Below are positions 12,291 to 24,333 of a stretch of DNA of 64,000 bases, one piece after another; the first letter of the stretch is position 1; every line of letters starts with the position of its first letter. The translations under genes and the position numbers were made by a program. Source of the stretch: Oxytricha trifallax (taxonomy: Eukaryota; Ciliophora; Spirotrichea; Sporadotrichida; Oxytrichidae); contig ARYC01000607.1 of assembly GCA_000711775.1 (NCBI GenBank), positions 30,039 through 94,038 on the forward strand. Direction: 5' to 3'. The notes beneath the pieces were generated by a model, which searched no databases, was not told the DNA's origin, and saw nothing but the letters and a program-made list of their open reading frames with translations.

Positions 12291-12953
12291 TTGATAAAAT
12301 TTTATCAAGTTAATTGTAAAAAATTAATCATTATTTGTGTATTATTAAAAAGGACTAATATTATATGTAAATTTTTCGAATTTACAAATTGTTATTAATC
12401 TAAATTGAAACAGAATATAATTAGAAATTAATAAATGAAAATGGATCAGAGAGGTTTTAGTCACAACAGAACTGGTAAGTAAAATAATTTTAATAACCTC
12501 ATTTTAAACAATTCCTCTTTTATTTACATAAAAATTATGTTTAAGGACTTAAAGTTAATACTACCACATACTAAATGATGAGAGAATAAAATTTGTTTTA
12601 GGAAATTAACACAAAATACATTGATTTTTGTTCAAGTTTAGAAGAAAGCATTACAAATAAATAAAACTCTAATAATCTTAAGTATGATCTAATATGCATA
12701 ATTAATAATACTTAACCTTCTTCGCTCAAATAGAATGATTTTAAAAAATCTAAATAAATAAACAATTATTCATAGTAATAATTATGATAAGTTAGTATTT
12801 TGCAAACAAAAGTTATAAATAAGCACTTTATATATTTATGTACTTAGACATTTTTCTAAATTATCTTTAATAATATATAATTTTTCAATTAGTGACTGTT
12901 TTTTGTATTTTTTAAATTTTTTAGATTTCCTATTATTTTCTATTTTTTAGCAA
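12291..12953. mobile_element. D1: dispersed repeat, probable foldback-family member
   Basis: The segment is repeated with extensive similarity at 50103-51191 (D2), for example GAAGAAAGCATTACAAA, TAGAATGATTTTA and AGTGACTGTTTTT in the same order. Its right end CTATTTTTTAGCAA followed by TA matches the F-family terminus. Its left end is placed at TTGATAAAAT after a TA at 12289-12290, giving 663 bp. D2 without its nested X6 would be about 690 bp, which supports this boundary. The long inverted arms typical of F1-F4 are not obvious. A plus-strand start MKMDQRGFSHNRTG followed by GGTAAGT (12435-12483) may be a fossil exon, but this is weak. Confidence 0.6.
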
Positions 12954-13286
12954 TAATAGATAAAATTTAATTAGAGTATGAAAGAACTTTTCATAGTATT
13001 TATAAAATCATAATATCTAAGAATTTACAAATTTTCTAAGTTTGTTAATTTAATATATAAAATTATTCATTATTCTTATTATAAATATAAAAAAAAATGT
13101 TAAAAAATGTGGTTTTACTAAGATAATCATAATAGGAATTTTAAATGATTTTTGAATCAGTGAATGTATTTAATGAATTGAAATTTACATTTGGAAATTG
13201 AAAAATAGTTTAATTTTCTTAATAATTAAAAATATTTCAGTTACCGAAGCATTTTTAAAAAATTGATAGCACCCTATTTTATAAAT

Positions 13287-13350
13287 ATGTTTACATTTGC
13301 ATATTAAAAATATAAACAATGTTTACATTTGCATATTAAAAATATAAACA
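13287..13350. repeat. Two tandem copies of a 32-bp unit
   Basis: The unit ATGTTTACATTTGCATATT... occurs twice without interruption (13287-13318 and 13319-13350), essentially identical. This is a simple tandem duplication with no coding role visible. Confidence 0.85.
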
Positions 13351-13518
13351 TTTTTTATAAAAAACAAATATTCATGGGTTTATTAAATAGTTATTTAAGA
13401 TCTTCGAAAAGCAAAAAGAATTCGCCATCGAATCAAAATCCTCACATTTACTATTTATAAATAGAATTTATTGCATTTTCACAAATTCATTTCAAAACTA
13501 ATAAGGTGAGGATCCTAG

Positions 13519-13785
13519 ATAAAACCTCGTTAGTCGATTATGAATGAAGATTGGGAATTAAGAATAATAAAATTAAAATTAAATTATAATTGGCTGAAAT
13601 TTATTATAATTAGGCTGAAAACAAATATACGCACTCTGATTGGTTTATTTTATAGAGAAAATTATTCGAGGCAATGATTTATTAATTAGCCAATATTTAA
13701 ACAGTTTACGCCAATAATAATTTATTCTTAATTTTATTATTTTAAATCCCCAATCTTCATTATTAATTGACTAACGGGGTTTTAT
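13519..13785. mobile_element. M1: 267-bp inverted-repeat element
   Basis: Ends ATAAAACCTCGTTAGTC and GACTAACGGGGTTTTAT are inverse copies; pairing continues inward through GAAGATTGGG...AATAATAAAATTAA, then weakens around the centre. No related copy was noticed elsewhere in the window. No coding capacity. Probably a MITE of a family different from X and F. Confidence 0.7.
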
Positions 13786-16700
13786 AAGAATTAAAAAAAA
13801 ATAAGTTCTAATATCTTATTTTTATTTTAACTGATTAAATAAAGTTATCAAAGTTTCATTATAACTTATAAAACTTAAAGCTCTATGTTACAGAAAAAGG
13901 TGTATTGAAGTATATTCTAAATAAAGCCAGTTGAAAAAATTTATCAATTACTAATTATGCATCATCTACAATTAAAATGATGCATCTAAATAACTTAAAT
14001 GAAATAGTCATATTATCTCTTAAAGAACCAATTTTTCCATGAAAATTATAACATAAGATATTTGCATTAATTTATTCTAATTATTCTTTAAATGAAATAG
14101 ATATTTATAAAAAGTATAATGATAAAATTTTTGCCCAAAAGTTTGAAATGCAATCGATTAAAACATTTAACTTAGTTTTTTAAAAAGAGGGAAGACAAAG
14201 CTTACAATAATAATCAGCATGGAAAGAATTGAAGTAATAATAATAGCATTAGACTCCTTACTTATATGCGAAAGTACTCTATGTAAAATCGTAACTATGT
14301 TTATAGCAAGAAAAAATTCAATTTTATAATATAAATAACAATTTAAAGAAAAACAATAGTAATACATTATAAAAAAACGTTTTCCAGAGTTGCAGAATAA
14401 AGTTCTTAAAAAAAAAGACTTCCGATAATTTTATCTAGTAAAATTATTAAAACTTTCTATGAAAAGATAGTATATTTAATGATATGTTTATTGTTGATGG
14501 AAAAAATAAATATTTAATAAAACAAAAATTAAAATATAATACTTGTCAAATCATTAGCAAAAATTTCTTAAAACAAAAAAGTCTTCTGAAAAGATAAATT
14601 CAAAAAAAATCTCTATTTCAAAGAAATATTGACCTGTCATATCTTATACAATAAAATTATAAAAATAGGTAGGTAAGATAGTTATAAATTTGAATTATTA
14701 TAATTTTAGCTCCTTAACAAAAAAAAATCTAAAAATAGTGGAAAGATATGGATGGAAGTATTTTGATGGAAATATTATAACAACAATCAAATTCAGAAGA
14801 GTGAATTGGAACTAAATTAAGTTAAGAGGAAGAATAAAAATATTCCAAGCTATCAATTAAGAAAATATAAATAATTCAAGCAACATGACCCAAATCAATT
14901 ATTATGAAAAGAAAATATTAATTTAAAATTTAAATTAATTTAAGTTTAAATGTTCGAATAAGAATATTTTAAACAAGACATTCGTCATTAACTCTTATTG
15001 CAAATATTTTAAGCAATAAACCCCAAAATTTAAATCCAGAAAGGCAGTGTCAATATAACTAATTAAAGATAAATGAATAATTATGAAAATATAATTAAAA
15101 AAGAATTTGAAAAAGAATGGGGTTATGTCATAAATACAATGAAAGTTAAAGATATTATTTACAAAATATTATATAATAAAATAATTTACCCATAAATTTA
15201 GATATTGAGAATATTTTCTCAGATTTGATCCAGAATTACAGCTGAACTAAATGATATTCAATTGTTTTAAAGTATGCTTATAACTAACATACTAATCTTA
15301 TTTAATTAAGTTTCATGGGAATTTCTTGTGTAGCACTGAAAACCTTATACGTTCCTTATATGTAACCAATTTCTTATTTTAAAAGTGAATATCATTAGAG
15401 AAAAATGAATTTAGATATTCTCTATTTAATGATTTGCTGATATTTAATGTTAAAAGTTTTTTTCCCAATTTATCATTGGAGTTGTAAGTTTGTTTCCACA
15501 ACGATTAGTCAAGTTTATTATAAATCATGTAAATTATGTTTAAAAAATTCAATCATTTTGCATTACCTATAAAATAATAATTAGAAAAAGGAAAAGAAAA
15601 GAAAACAAAGCTGGAGCTTCGTTAGTTATTTAAGGTAGAGGCATAAAGTAAAAAACAAAATGCAGGATAGTGATTCATAAAATGAGGATAAGTGTGATAA
15701 TGATGAAAATCTATAAGATTTGGAGAATATAATGAGGAATGATTGACTTATAGAAGCAGTTTTATACGAAAGCTTAAATGAGAAATAAGAATTTACTTAA
15801 AGTATTAATAGGTTAATTTTAATGCATATATAATGGTAGTATTTTAAAAGTTTGCAAAAAAAATTAAATAAAGCTATATTTGCTGTATGGTTTATAGAAT
15901 GGAATGAAAATATCATTACATGGCAATAAATACTTAAAGCTCTCAGAAAAAAAAATATGAGAGTATTTTGACAAAATGTTGTAAAATAATAGAAAAAAGT
16001 ATCTCATATTCATATTTTCAATGGAGATTAAATTAACTTATGATACATTTTTATTTACCAATAATAACTTATATTCCTAAAGTTGTAGCCTTTTACTTCT
16101 AAATTCTGAGTTTTTTCTTTTAGTTTTTTAATATCGAAGCTGACTTGTGGCAACTCAAAAATAATTTTTTGTTAGAAAATATTAAAGCCAAAATGAAATT
16201 CTATAAATGCGATATTTACTAAGATAAATAAGTAAAAAATATTTTACAGCTAATATATAGATATAAAAATTTAGATTATTAAGAGCCAAATTACAAATTA
16301 AACATTCTTAACAAAGATGAACAAAAATTTAAAAATCATACTTAATGAGAAATTGTAAAAACATTACCATAATTAGCTAAATTACTTTGAGGCATCAGTC
16401 TCACTTAAAATAATTTGTAATAACATCCAAATCTATGATGAAATAGAGTTGAAATTAAAATACTAAAATAAGATGCTATGATGAGTAACAAAATTTTCTG
16501 AATATTCAAATTAGGGGATATAATAAAAGGTTTTAACAATGTATAAAACAAACGAACTGATTGTAAATACTGAATAACATTAATTAATAAGCAGTATTAT
16601 AAAATACTTGTATGTTTTTACTAAAAAGCATTCTCTTATATTATTCTATATAAAATCTGCTTATCTTATTATTTTTTATGTGGTTTTCTTTTATTTTTAA

Positions 16701-17851
16701 TCAGTTCAAAGTTAGAGTAAAGACATTTTTCATTTTTTGATTAAGTTAAAATAATAAACATTCTTATATTTTTTTATTTCTATCTCAATAACTATATCAC
16801 TTCTGCTAATTTAGAATTTAACTATGTTTTTTATGATTATCTTAGAATCAGTACCATTGAAAAAAGAATAATGATGTAAGGGTATCCCAGATGAAATAAA
16901 AAAACAAATGTCCTAGTGACGAAAAATAAAAATAATATCGCCTAATAAATCTTCATATATCATTTATTGAAATGACTTAAACTTCTTACTATATTAAATC
17001 TTACATGTAATAATTTCTTTAAATTTTACTATATTTTTATAATTCATTTTTTCCTTTGTATATTTTATTGATACTAATGCATTTGAAAAGTATAGATAAA
17101 TCAATTTTACTAAAAATATAATTGTTTTCAAAGAGTAAATTATTGTTTTATTAAGAATAATTAAACTTTTATTCACAATTAATAATTAATAAATTTTTAA
17201 AAACATTATTAATAAGAATGATTTTTTTTAATTAAATTTCATTTAAAATATAAATTATAATCTATGTTATTTTATTTAAAATCGATCACCTGTGAAAAAC
17301 TGTTTGTACACTCAAAACTGGAATATTTTTTCTAGTTTTTCTTTATTATAGTATAATTATTTTAAGTATTCATTTTTATATATATTTTATTATTTAATTA
17401 GCTATAAAAACTTATGCAACTTATAATGAATATATTCTGAATCTTCAGCAACACCACTAGTACTAACAAATGCATATTTATTTAACAAGATATTTTTAAA
17501 ATTCTTTTTCTGCTTCACTTAATGGGCTTTTAAAATTTTCGAAGAACGACAATAATAATTATTCGCAATATTGAAACCATCAGAGAAACTCAATTATTAA
17601 ATTTTTATCTTAAATATAATGAGTATTAGTGTATAATTCCTAATTAGATTTGGCAACTTTAGGTTTTTTTTTATTTTTAAATTTTTTAGATTAAAATTAG
17701 CTAATTTATGAATCAATCTCACTTATATTACAGCAGTTATTTATGTTTAATTACTATTTTACCAATATTTTCTATTTTATCAATGTTATTTTAACATAAA
17801 AAATTTAATATTTACGTTTTTCTTTGAATATATTTGAAATCTCGAAATTTA

Positions 17852-17897
<46 letters not shown>

Positions 17898-20800
17898 TCT
17901 AAATGATATAAAATCTATTTATAACAATCAATTAAAACTTGGTAATTCTAAATAAATCCTGATATATGAACAAGCAATGAATAATTAGGGATAAATAGAT
18001 AGTATTCTTAACTTAATATAATATTCTTTAATTTCAATTATTTCTGAATTAATTAGTGCTTTAATATTAACCATGCACTATTTTAAAAGATAAAAGATTT
18101 AAATTTAAATTTAAAATAGTGAATCTTTTCTTATACTAAATTAAAAAATGGGTAAGCAAGCATTAAAAATATTATTAATCATTAAATTAAAAAGCAACTT
18201 TATTAAATAAAGGATAAATAAAATATGACTTTTAAACAATTACCGATCATAAATCTTTGAAAATTAAAAATTTATTCAAAATATTAACATAATAAAATCA
18301 TGATAAATTAAATTTAATTGAAAATAGATTTTTTAGGATAAGTCAAAAATGAGCTTGATAAACCATTCCATTCTGGCATTTTTCTCTTTAGTTAAATATG
18401 AATTCCTAAAAAGAATTATAAACCATATGCACTTTATATATATTTTTAATATTTTGCTTGTCCGAGTCAAATATTATTTTATATATTGATTTTTAATCTT
18501 TTAAATAGCAATAATTAAAAAAATAATTTTTAAAAAACATAATGTATTATTTAAAATTTTTTCTAAAAAATATCTGATATTAACTTAATGTGTTTACTCT
18601 TAGCCAAAAACAAAAATGAAATACCACTTTCTAACTAATCAAAACATTACATAAAATTTTATCATTTAATTAATGTTTTAGACATAAATTAATATTCATT
18701 TAAGAATAAATTGGAAGTCAATATATTTTTATTTCTAATATTTCCAATTGTTTTTATACTTTATCTATAGATTAAATGGTTGTTAATTTAAATCAAACTA
18801 CAATCTTATTTTTTTTATAAATGATAGAATCCTTATAATAAAAATAAAAATAAAAATTATGTATAGGAATTAAATATTAGATTTAAAAAGCTCATTCATC
18901 TTTATTTACAATTTTCAAAGTATAGGAAATTTTGGCATGGTTTTTTGTTTTTTAATGGTAAATATTTATTAAGCAATAGAACTATAATCAAGTTTAACAT
19001 ACTAGTAATGAATTATAAGTGTATAATTCAATGTCTAAGAATTTATTTAGAAATTCTTATACCAATTAATAATCTATTCTGTTTTAGCCAAACCCTATGT
19101 TTAATATTCTAAGTTAATATATATAGAAATTAATGAATAGAGTCAAATGATTACATGTAAGAATAATACAATTATATCTATGATAGTAGCTATGGGATTT
19201 TCAGACATCTCCCTGGGATTTGGTAAAGTCAAGTGGGATGTCCTAAAAAATACCCATTTAAAGTGTTTTCGTTTTTGCCATTATGTATTTCTTTGGTAAT
19301 GTATATCAGAATCAATGTAATTTTATCTTTAAAAGATTGTTAGAGAGTTATTTTTTTAAGATTAAATTTAAACTTTTCTTTTATAAACGTTATAAAGCTC
19401 TCTTAATATTTATAAGGCATCTTGCCCATAATTTTGACTGCATTGAACATTCTCAAGTTGGTTTAGGTTTTTAATTATCTGTCTCAATACTATAGTATAT
19501 ATTAGATTTCTATTTTTTATAATTACTAAAGGATTTCAATTAGAATATACAATATGTGAATAGTAAGCTGAGCCTCTAGCTATCTTTGAAATTTAGGATT
19601 GAGTCTTTATCTCTAAAAAGTTATTTGGGATATTTTAAATACCAATTGATTCTCTTAGCCTCAAAAATATTTTAGAATTTTTGTTTTAATCAAAGGACTT
19701 CTATTTGATGTGCATGACATTATCACAATTCAAAGCGAATTAAATTAAAAGAAGCTTTAAAATTAAAATTATATATTAATGTCTTGATAAATCTGAATTT
19801 TTAAAACAAACTATGCATATTCATAGACATGATACTCTCAATAGTTTCTAATGAATGATTCAACAATTAGAATATCTTTTACTAAAACCAATAAATGACC
19901 TTTTATCTAATAAAATGTTGAGAAATAAATTATTTAAAATTATATAATATTTTTACTATCAACACTCTGAATCACATGCTAATTTCAACATCTTCAAATT
20001 ATATTATTTGCAAGTCACCATCAAATTTGATTGACTAACCACTAATGCTTATACACTTAAGAGAATTTTAAATTATGATACTTGCTATTTAATTAATTTT
20101 AAAAGATATTTAATTAATATTACTCTCTTTTGAATTATCAGTCTATTGATATAAAAAGAATGCTATTATAAATAATGTAAAAAATATAAAGATTTTTTTT
20201 ACTAAATAATCTGCTTAGATTTATAAAAATTTAAATAAAATTACAACTTGCGTATAAAAATGGAAAAAAATTGCAGTTTTGTTTTTCAATAATCTGAAGT
20301 TATTACTTTAATAACTAGTGTGATCTTGATATTTTAATTATTTTATGAGCTTTTACTAGTTTTTACTTTAAAAAACTATTATAATGGCATTAAAGCTTTT
20401 TGAAATATATAACTTATTCAATTTGATTCTTATAAATAATTTCTATAATTATCAGCTTTTCTAAAAAATGAATGAAAAATAAATAAATTGCTGGATGTGT
20501 AAGATAAAACTTTGAATATCGATAGAGTGAGAAGGATAAGTTGAAAATTAATTGAGTTAGTTTGATTACTTTAATAAATTTAATCATCCTTAAGACTAGA
20601 GAGGTTTAGAATGTATTCACTCAGAATTATCCATTTAAACATTTTATTTTTAATATAGAAAATGATAATATTTTAATGTTAATATACAAATTAAAACAAT
20701 TCTTGATTTTGAAATATTTATGATTGATAGCTTATATTTCTTTATTTTAGTTGTTTATTCGATCTTAATATTTTAAAAATGAATATATAAATTAAATCAA

Positions 20801-21495
20801 ATGATATATTTTAATTTTAATTTTAGCTATAATTAACGTTCCAGAGATAAGGTTTCTGTATTATTTCCACTATAAAGAATAATTAAATAATAGTTATAAT
20901 AATATGAAAAGTGCTAGAGAATAGTTATGTATATAACTAATGCAATCTAAGGATTATATAAATTTTAGTTTCTTATTTAAATAACCCACTATGATAATTT
21001 AGTTTACTTAAGCAATATATGATTAGAAATTTAAAGCATCAAATATGTTTTGACTATTGCTTAAGCTTGTGGAAATAGAGATGATGTAGTTGTATACTGC
21101 TTTAAATAATTAAAACTTCTGTGGTTTAATTATACCGTTTGTGATAAAGAAATTTCACAGATAGCATGGCTTTCTTTTTGACTTTTATAGATATAAGTTG
21201 AAGGAATAGTAATTTTAAAAAAAAACAAATGTATTAAAAATTGAATAACAGAATTAAATATTGCTAAGTCTCTATCTGACATAATTTTAAGTTATATTTT
21301 ATAATTAAATGTCGCATCAATTTTTTCTTATTAAAAATTATTATGGAGGCATTTTTTAAAAATTTTTTCCCAATAATTCCATCAAACTCTTTGATTTAAT
21401 TCTTTAAATGAAAAACCTTAATCATTATAAAAAAAAGTTAAAACAGTTTTTGCTCAAATTCTTACGATGAAAGCTTTAAATGAATATATTTATAA
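13786..21495. other. AT-rich spacer with a dinucleotide repeat
   Basis: About 7.7 kb without a supported gene. A TA repeat occupies 17855-17890. An F-like right terminus (CTATTTTATCAA) occurs at about 17771-17782, but I could not find its left partner. A plus-strand frame from an ATG at 15661 begins MQDSDSQNEDKCDNDENLQD and stays readable to about 15970 apart from one TGA, so it may be a broken gene or chance. A minor non-AT-rich patch lies at 19190-19275 with no clear frame. Confidence 0.5.
17855..17890. repeat. (TA)n microsatellite
   Basis: Uninterrupted alternation of A and T for about 36 bases. Confidence 0.9.
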
Positions 21496-21783
21496 TATTG
21501 TAGGAATACATTTTATTTTGGAAAATGAATTGAATTGAAATTAAATTAATTAAATACTAAAATCATGGCAATTATAAAATCCAAAGAGACTCAAAATTTA
21601 AATAGTAGTCGATTCTACGGTAGATCCCTCAATTTTAGTAGGACTATACTATTGGCAATATTCCTGAATCATCCTAGGAAGCGAGATATTTTGATTTTGA
21701 GCTAACTCCCAAATATAATAAAAGGGGTTTTTTGCTTGGGAAAAGAGATAAAATCATTATAGCAATAACAACCACCGTATAAT

Positions 21784-21887
21784 CAAAACCCCAAAACCCC
21801 TGAAGTTGTTTGATTGAGTTTTTGATTGATGAAAGTAGACTATTAACGCATGCTTTATTAGGGTTTTGATAGGGTTTATGTAGGGGT
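21784..21887 (+). repeat. TBE-b left terminal inverted repeat
   Basis: 104 bp, exact inverse of 25840-25943. The outermost 17 nt are two and a quarter units of the ciliate telomeric repeat, followed by TGAAGTTGTTTGATTGAG and further GGGGTTT-like motifs (TAGGGTTTT, TAGGGTTTATG). Confidence 0.95.
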
Positions 21888-21921
21888 ATATGGTTTAAAT
21901 ATCAGTATTTTAAGTGAGAAT

Positions 21922-22971
21922 ATGCGAGGTTTGGGATCAGTTTATGATAGTGAATATATAGATTTATTGTTTAAGTTGCGTTATGGATGTAATGATTATA
22001 GTGATCAACTCAGACCTATTCAAAATTACACATCTATTGCAAGACTGCTCCATAAATCTCCTGCTACTGTCAGATCACACTGTCTATTAGCATTGAATTT
22101 AAAGAGATAGCATCTTAATTCTAAGCCTAAAAGACCTTTAAAATTCTAGTAGCATCATATCGATTATCTTATTAATGATAAGACTCTAAAATACTGGGCT
22201 CATTTCTCTCTGGCCTAGAGGGCTGTGATGTTTCATCGCCAATTTCCTGAGCTACACATCTCTGCATAATCCATAGCTAATATCTATAAAAAGAATGGTA
22301 TATCTTACAAGACAGTCAATCGCATTAAGAGAGTGATCGACTTTAATGTTCCATTTTATAAGGATAATTTAAATTATATATTCGATTAAATGCAGAGGGC
22401 TTAAGAGCATAATATAAAGTTCATACATGCTGATGAGGCAGTATTCACGTTTAATACCTTCATATCGAGGTCTTGGTATAAGAGGTACAGCAACATAGAA
22501 GTTTATGATCAAAAGGTTAAGGTATAAACTCATGCAATCCTTGGTGGAATCAGTGAAGATAGTGGGCTTGAGACTTATGTTATCCACCCTCGCTCTATTA
22601 AGACTGAATAATATATTAAATTTTTGCAATAGCTAAGAGATAAGTATGCTGAATAAGAAATTATTCTGTTTGTTGATAACTTATCAGTTCATAAAACTAA
22701 AGACTCAAGGAGAGAATATGAAAGGCTAAACATAACACCTGTATTTAATGTTCCTTATAGCCCTCAATTCAATGGAATTGAACTATATTGGGGCCTATTA
22801 AAAGGCCACTACAAGAAACTTCTGCTCTATCATCTGATACACGATCTGAAGATAGATACAGTAGATTTTATTAAGAGTGCTGCTAAAAGAGTCAGCGATG
22901 ATAAAGCAAAAGTATGCGCAAGAGAAGGGAGATTTTGTGTTTATAAATAAGTTTTAGATTTAAACGAATGA
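21922..22971 (+). CDS. TBE transposase, DD34E, 42-kDa class
   Basis: 349 codons from ATG at 21922 to TGA at 22969-22971, with TAA/TAG read as Gln. The catalytic triad is visible: Asp171 in HADEAVF, Asp252 in LFVDNLSVHK, Glu287 in FNGIELYWG, with 34 residues between the last two. This is the DD34E pattern of IS630/Tc1/mariner enzymes. An N-terminal helix-turn-helix-like region (about residues 35-60, IARLLHKSPATVRSH) probably binds the terminal repeats. Predicted role: cut-and-paste transposition of TBEs. The start was chosen because it is the first ATG after the inverted repeat and gives the size known for the TBE transposase. The gene ends 6 bp before the stop of the converging minus-strand gene. 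Confidence 0.95.
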
Positions 22972-22977
22972 ATAAGT

Positions 22978-23768
22978 TCACATATTAAATTTGCCCGTAA
23001 AGGGATTTGGCTTCTCTTTCTTTTCTTCCTCTTAAGGCTTGCTTGGGCCCATGTTTCTTCTCTTAGTGCCAGCTCCTGCATCTATGTTCATCTCTTCTGG
23101 CTTTTATAAATCTTTGAAGAGTCTCTTACTCAATTCATGCTTTACTTGAGACTTTCTCTCTCTGTTTAATTTGCTGCGCTCTTTCATCAAGTATATAGCA
23201 GTACCAGGTTTTTCTATAAAGTTAGAAGTCTATGCTTACTTGAGATGAATGGATGCTTCTGCAGTTCCTACAGCCATGAGTCACTGATTTTGATTCCCTG
23301 CTTCTCTTTCTCTTCAGGAGAGATGCTGTAGCGTTTCTTATGAGCTTCTTAAATTACTTCACTTAAGTACTCTGGTTTAAGAAGTCCAAGAACTCCAAAG
23401 AAGAAGTTTCTCTCTGGTAACTTATTTGAGAGTTGTAACTTTGATGGTATGTACAGAGCAACATCTGGATCACTCATCGCATCATCATAGAGATTTGTCA
23501 CTGAGATTTCAGGGTAGTTAGGTATCTCAATCATCTTTATTTCATTGGTCTTAAAAGCTTTTTTCTCTTCACTTAGTAAGGCTTTTAAGAATGATATTTT
23601 TGTTCCTTCCTGAGTTGGCAAGAACAATCCAACTATGGTTAATATATTAGTATTTGATAAAAGCTTACCTTGCTATACCAAATATCTATAGAGGTCCTCC
23701 TTACTTCGAAATTTTCCTATCAATTCTTGAGATTGTATTCTCTTCATTGCATCATTCATAGACTCCAT
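22978..23768 (-). CDS. TBE second gene ('22-kDa' gene), unknown function, two mini-introns
   Basis: Minus strand, ATG at 23766-23768, TGA at 22978-22980. A continuous frame is obtained by removing 23214-23239 (26 nt) and, by homology, 23633-23668 (36 nt), giving 242 residues (about 28 kDa). Exon 1 encodes MESMNDAMKRIQSQELIGKF...; exon 2 holds the best-conserved part (FLPTQEGTKISF, NYPEISVTNLYDDA, PERNFFFGVLG); exon 3 is basic and ends NPFTGKFNM. Without removal of the 26-nt segment the frame stops early at LLYT. No catalytic motif recognised. It lies between the other two TBE genes and converges on the transposase; its start faces the zinc-finger/kinase gene across a 565-bp control region. 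Confidence 0.9.
23214..23239 (-). other. Predicted 26-nt intron in the second TBE gene
   Basis: On the minus strand it reads GTAAGC...CTAACTTTATAG. Its removal restores the frame from FIS to KKPGTAIYLMKER. Segments of identical length and the same ends occur in TBE-c (55320-55345) and TBE-a (2253-2278). Confidence 0.85.
23633..23668 (-). other. Predicted 36-nt intron in the second TBE gene
   Basis: On minus it reads GTAAGC...ACCATAG. It is a multiple of three and open here, but its sequence is far more diverged between copies than the exons beside it. The equivalent in TBE-a (2668-2703) contains TGA codons in frame. Length is 36 nt in all three copies. Confidence 0.75.
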
Positions 23769-24333
23769 CTTGCTTCCACTTTCTATAAATGTTTATGAAA
23801 TTTAAAATTATGGATATCCATTCTAAACTTACTAAAATTTTACTACTAAATAGAGAGATCCAACTGGAGGTCAACCTGAATAAGATAGTAAGAGAAAGAT
23901 GGAAGAACTTTCTCCAAGTTTCAAAGTTTGACTTCCATTTTTATCAAACTTTCTCCATTAAATTGCTCCTAATAATAATTAATTTAATTAGGTGGTGCTC
24001 CTAATTTATTTAAAACTTAATTAGGTGGTTATATTAAAGTTCAAAACCGTATTAGGAGGTACATTAAAAAAATTAAATTTTAAAATCTCCCCTCCTAAAT
24101 TTACAAGAACAGCTTTAGGAGCACCACCTAACTTCACAAAACACATTTAGGTGCATTTTAATGAATAAAATGGATGAATTAGTTTATAAATTATCACTAA
24201 ATCTAAGAAATATAAAACTAATGTCTCGTACTCTGTTCTCATTAAACCTCTCTAAACCTTTGAGAATATGCTCTTACTCTTGTATAAAGGTAGAATTTAA
24301 ATAGCTTGAATAATTATTAATAGTATTTATAAA
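23769..24333. promoter_or_regulatory. Divergent control region between two TBE genes, with paired inverted motif
   Basis: The second gene starts leftward at 23768 and the zinc-finger/kinase gene rightward at 24334. Between them TTAGGTGGTGCTCCTAA (23988-24004) and its inverse TTAGGAGCACCACCTAA (24115-24131) flank further AGGAGGT/AGGTGGT motifs. TBE-c has an analogous pair, TAGGAGGTCC (54427-54436) and GGACCTCCTA (54559-54568), at the same place with a different sequence. The conserved arrangement with changed bases suggests a structural or protein-binding role. Promoter function is inferred only from position. Confidence 0.5.

Noticed and set aside
21784-21800. True telomere or chromosome end
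   Set aside because: The telomeric repeats are internal, inverted at the other end of a 4.16-kb element and flanked by a 3-bp duplication, so they are TBE termini.
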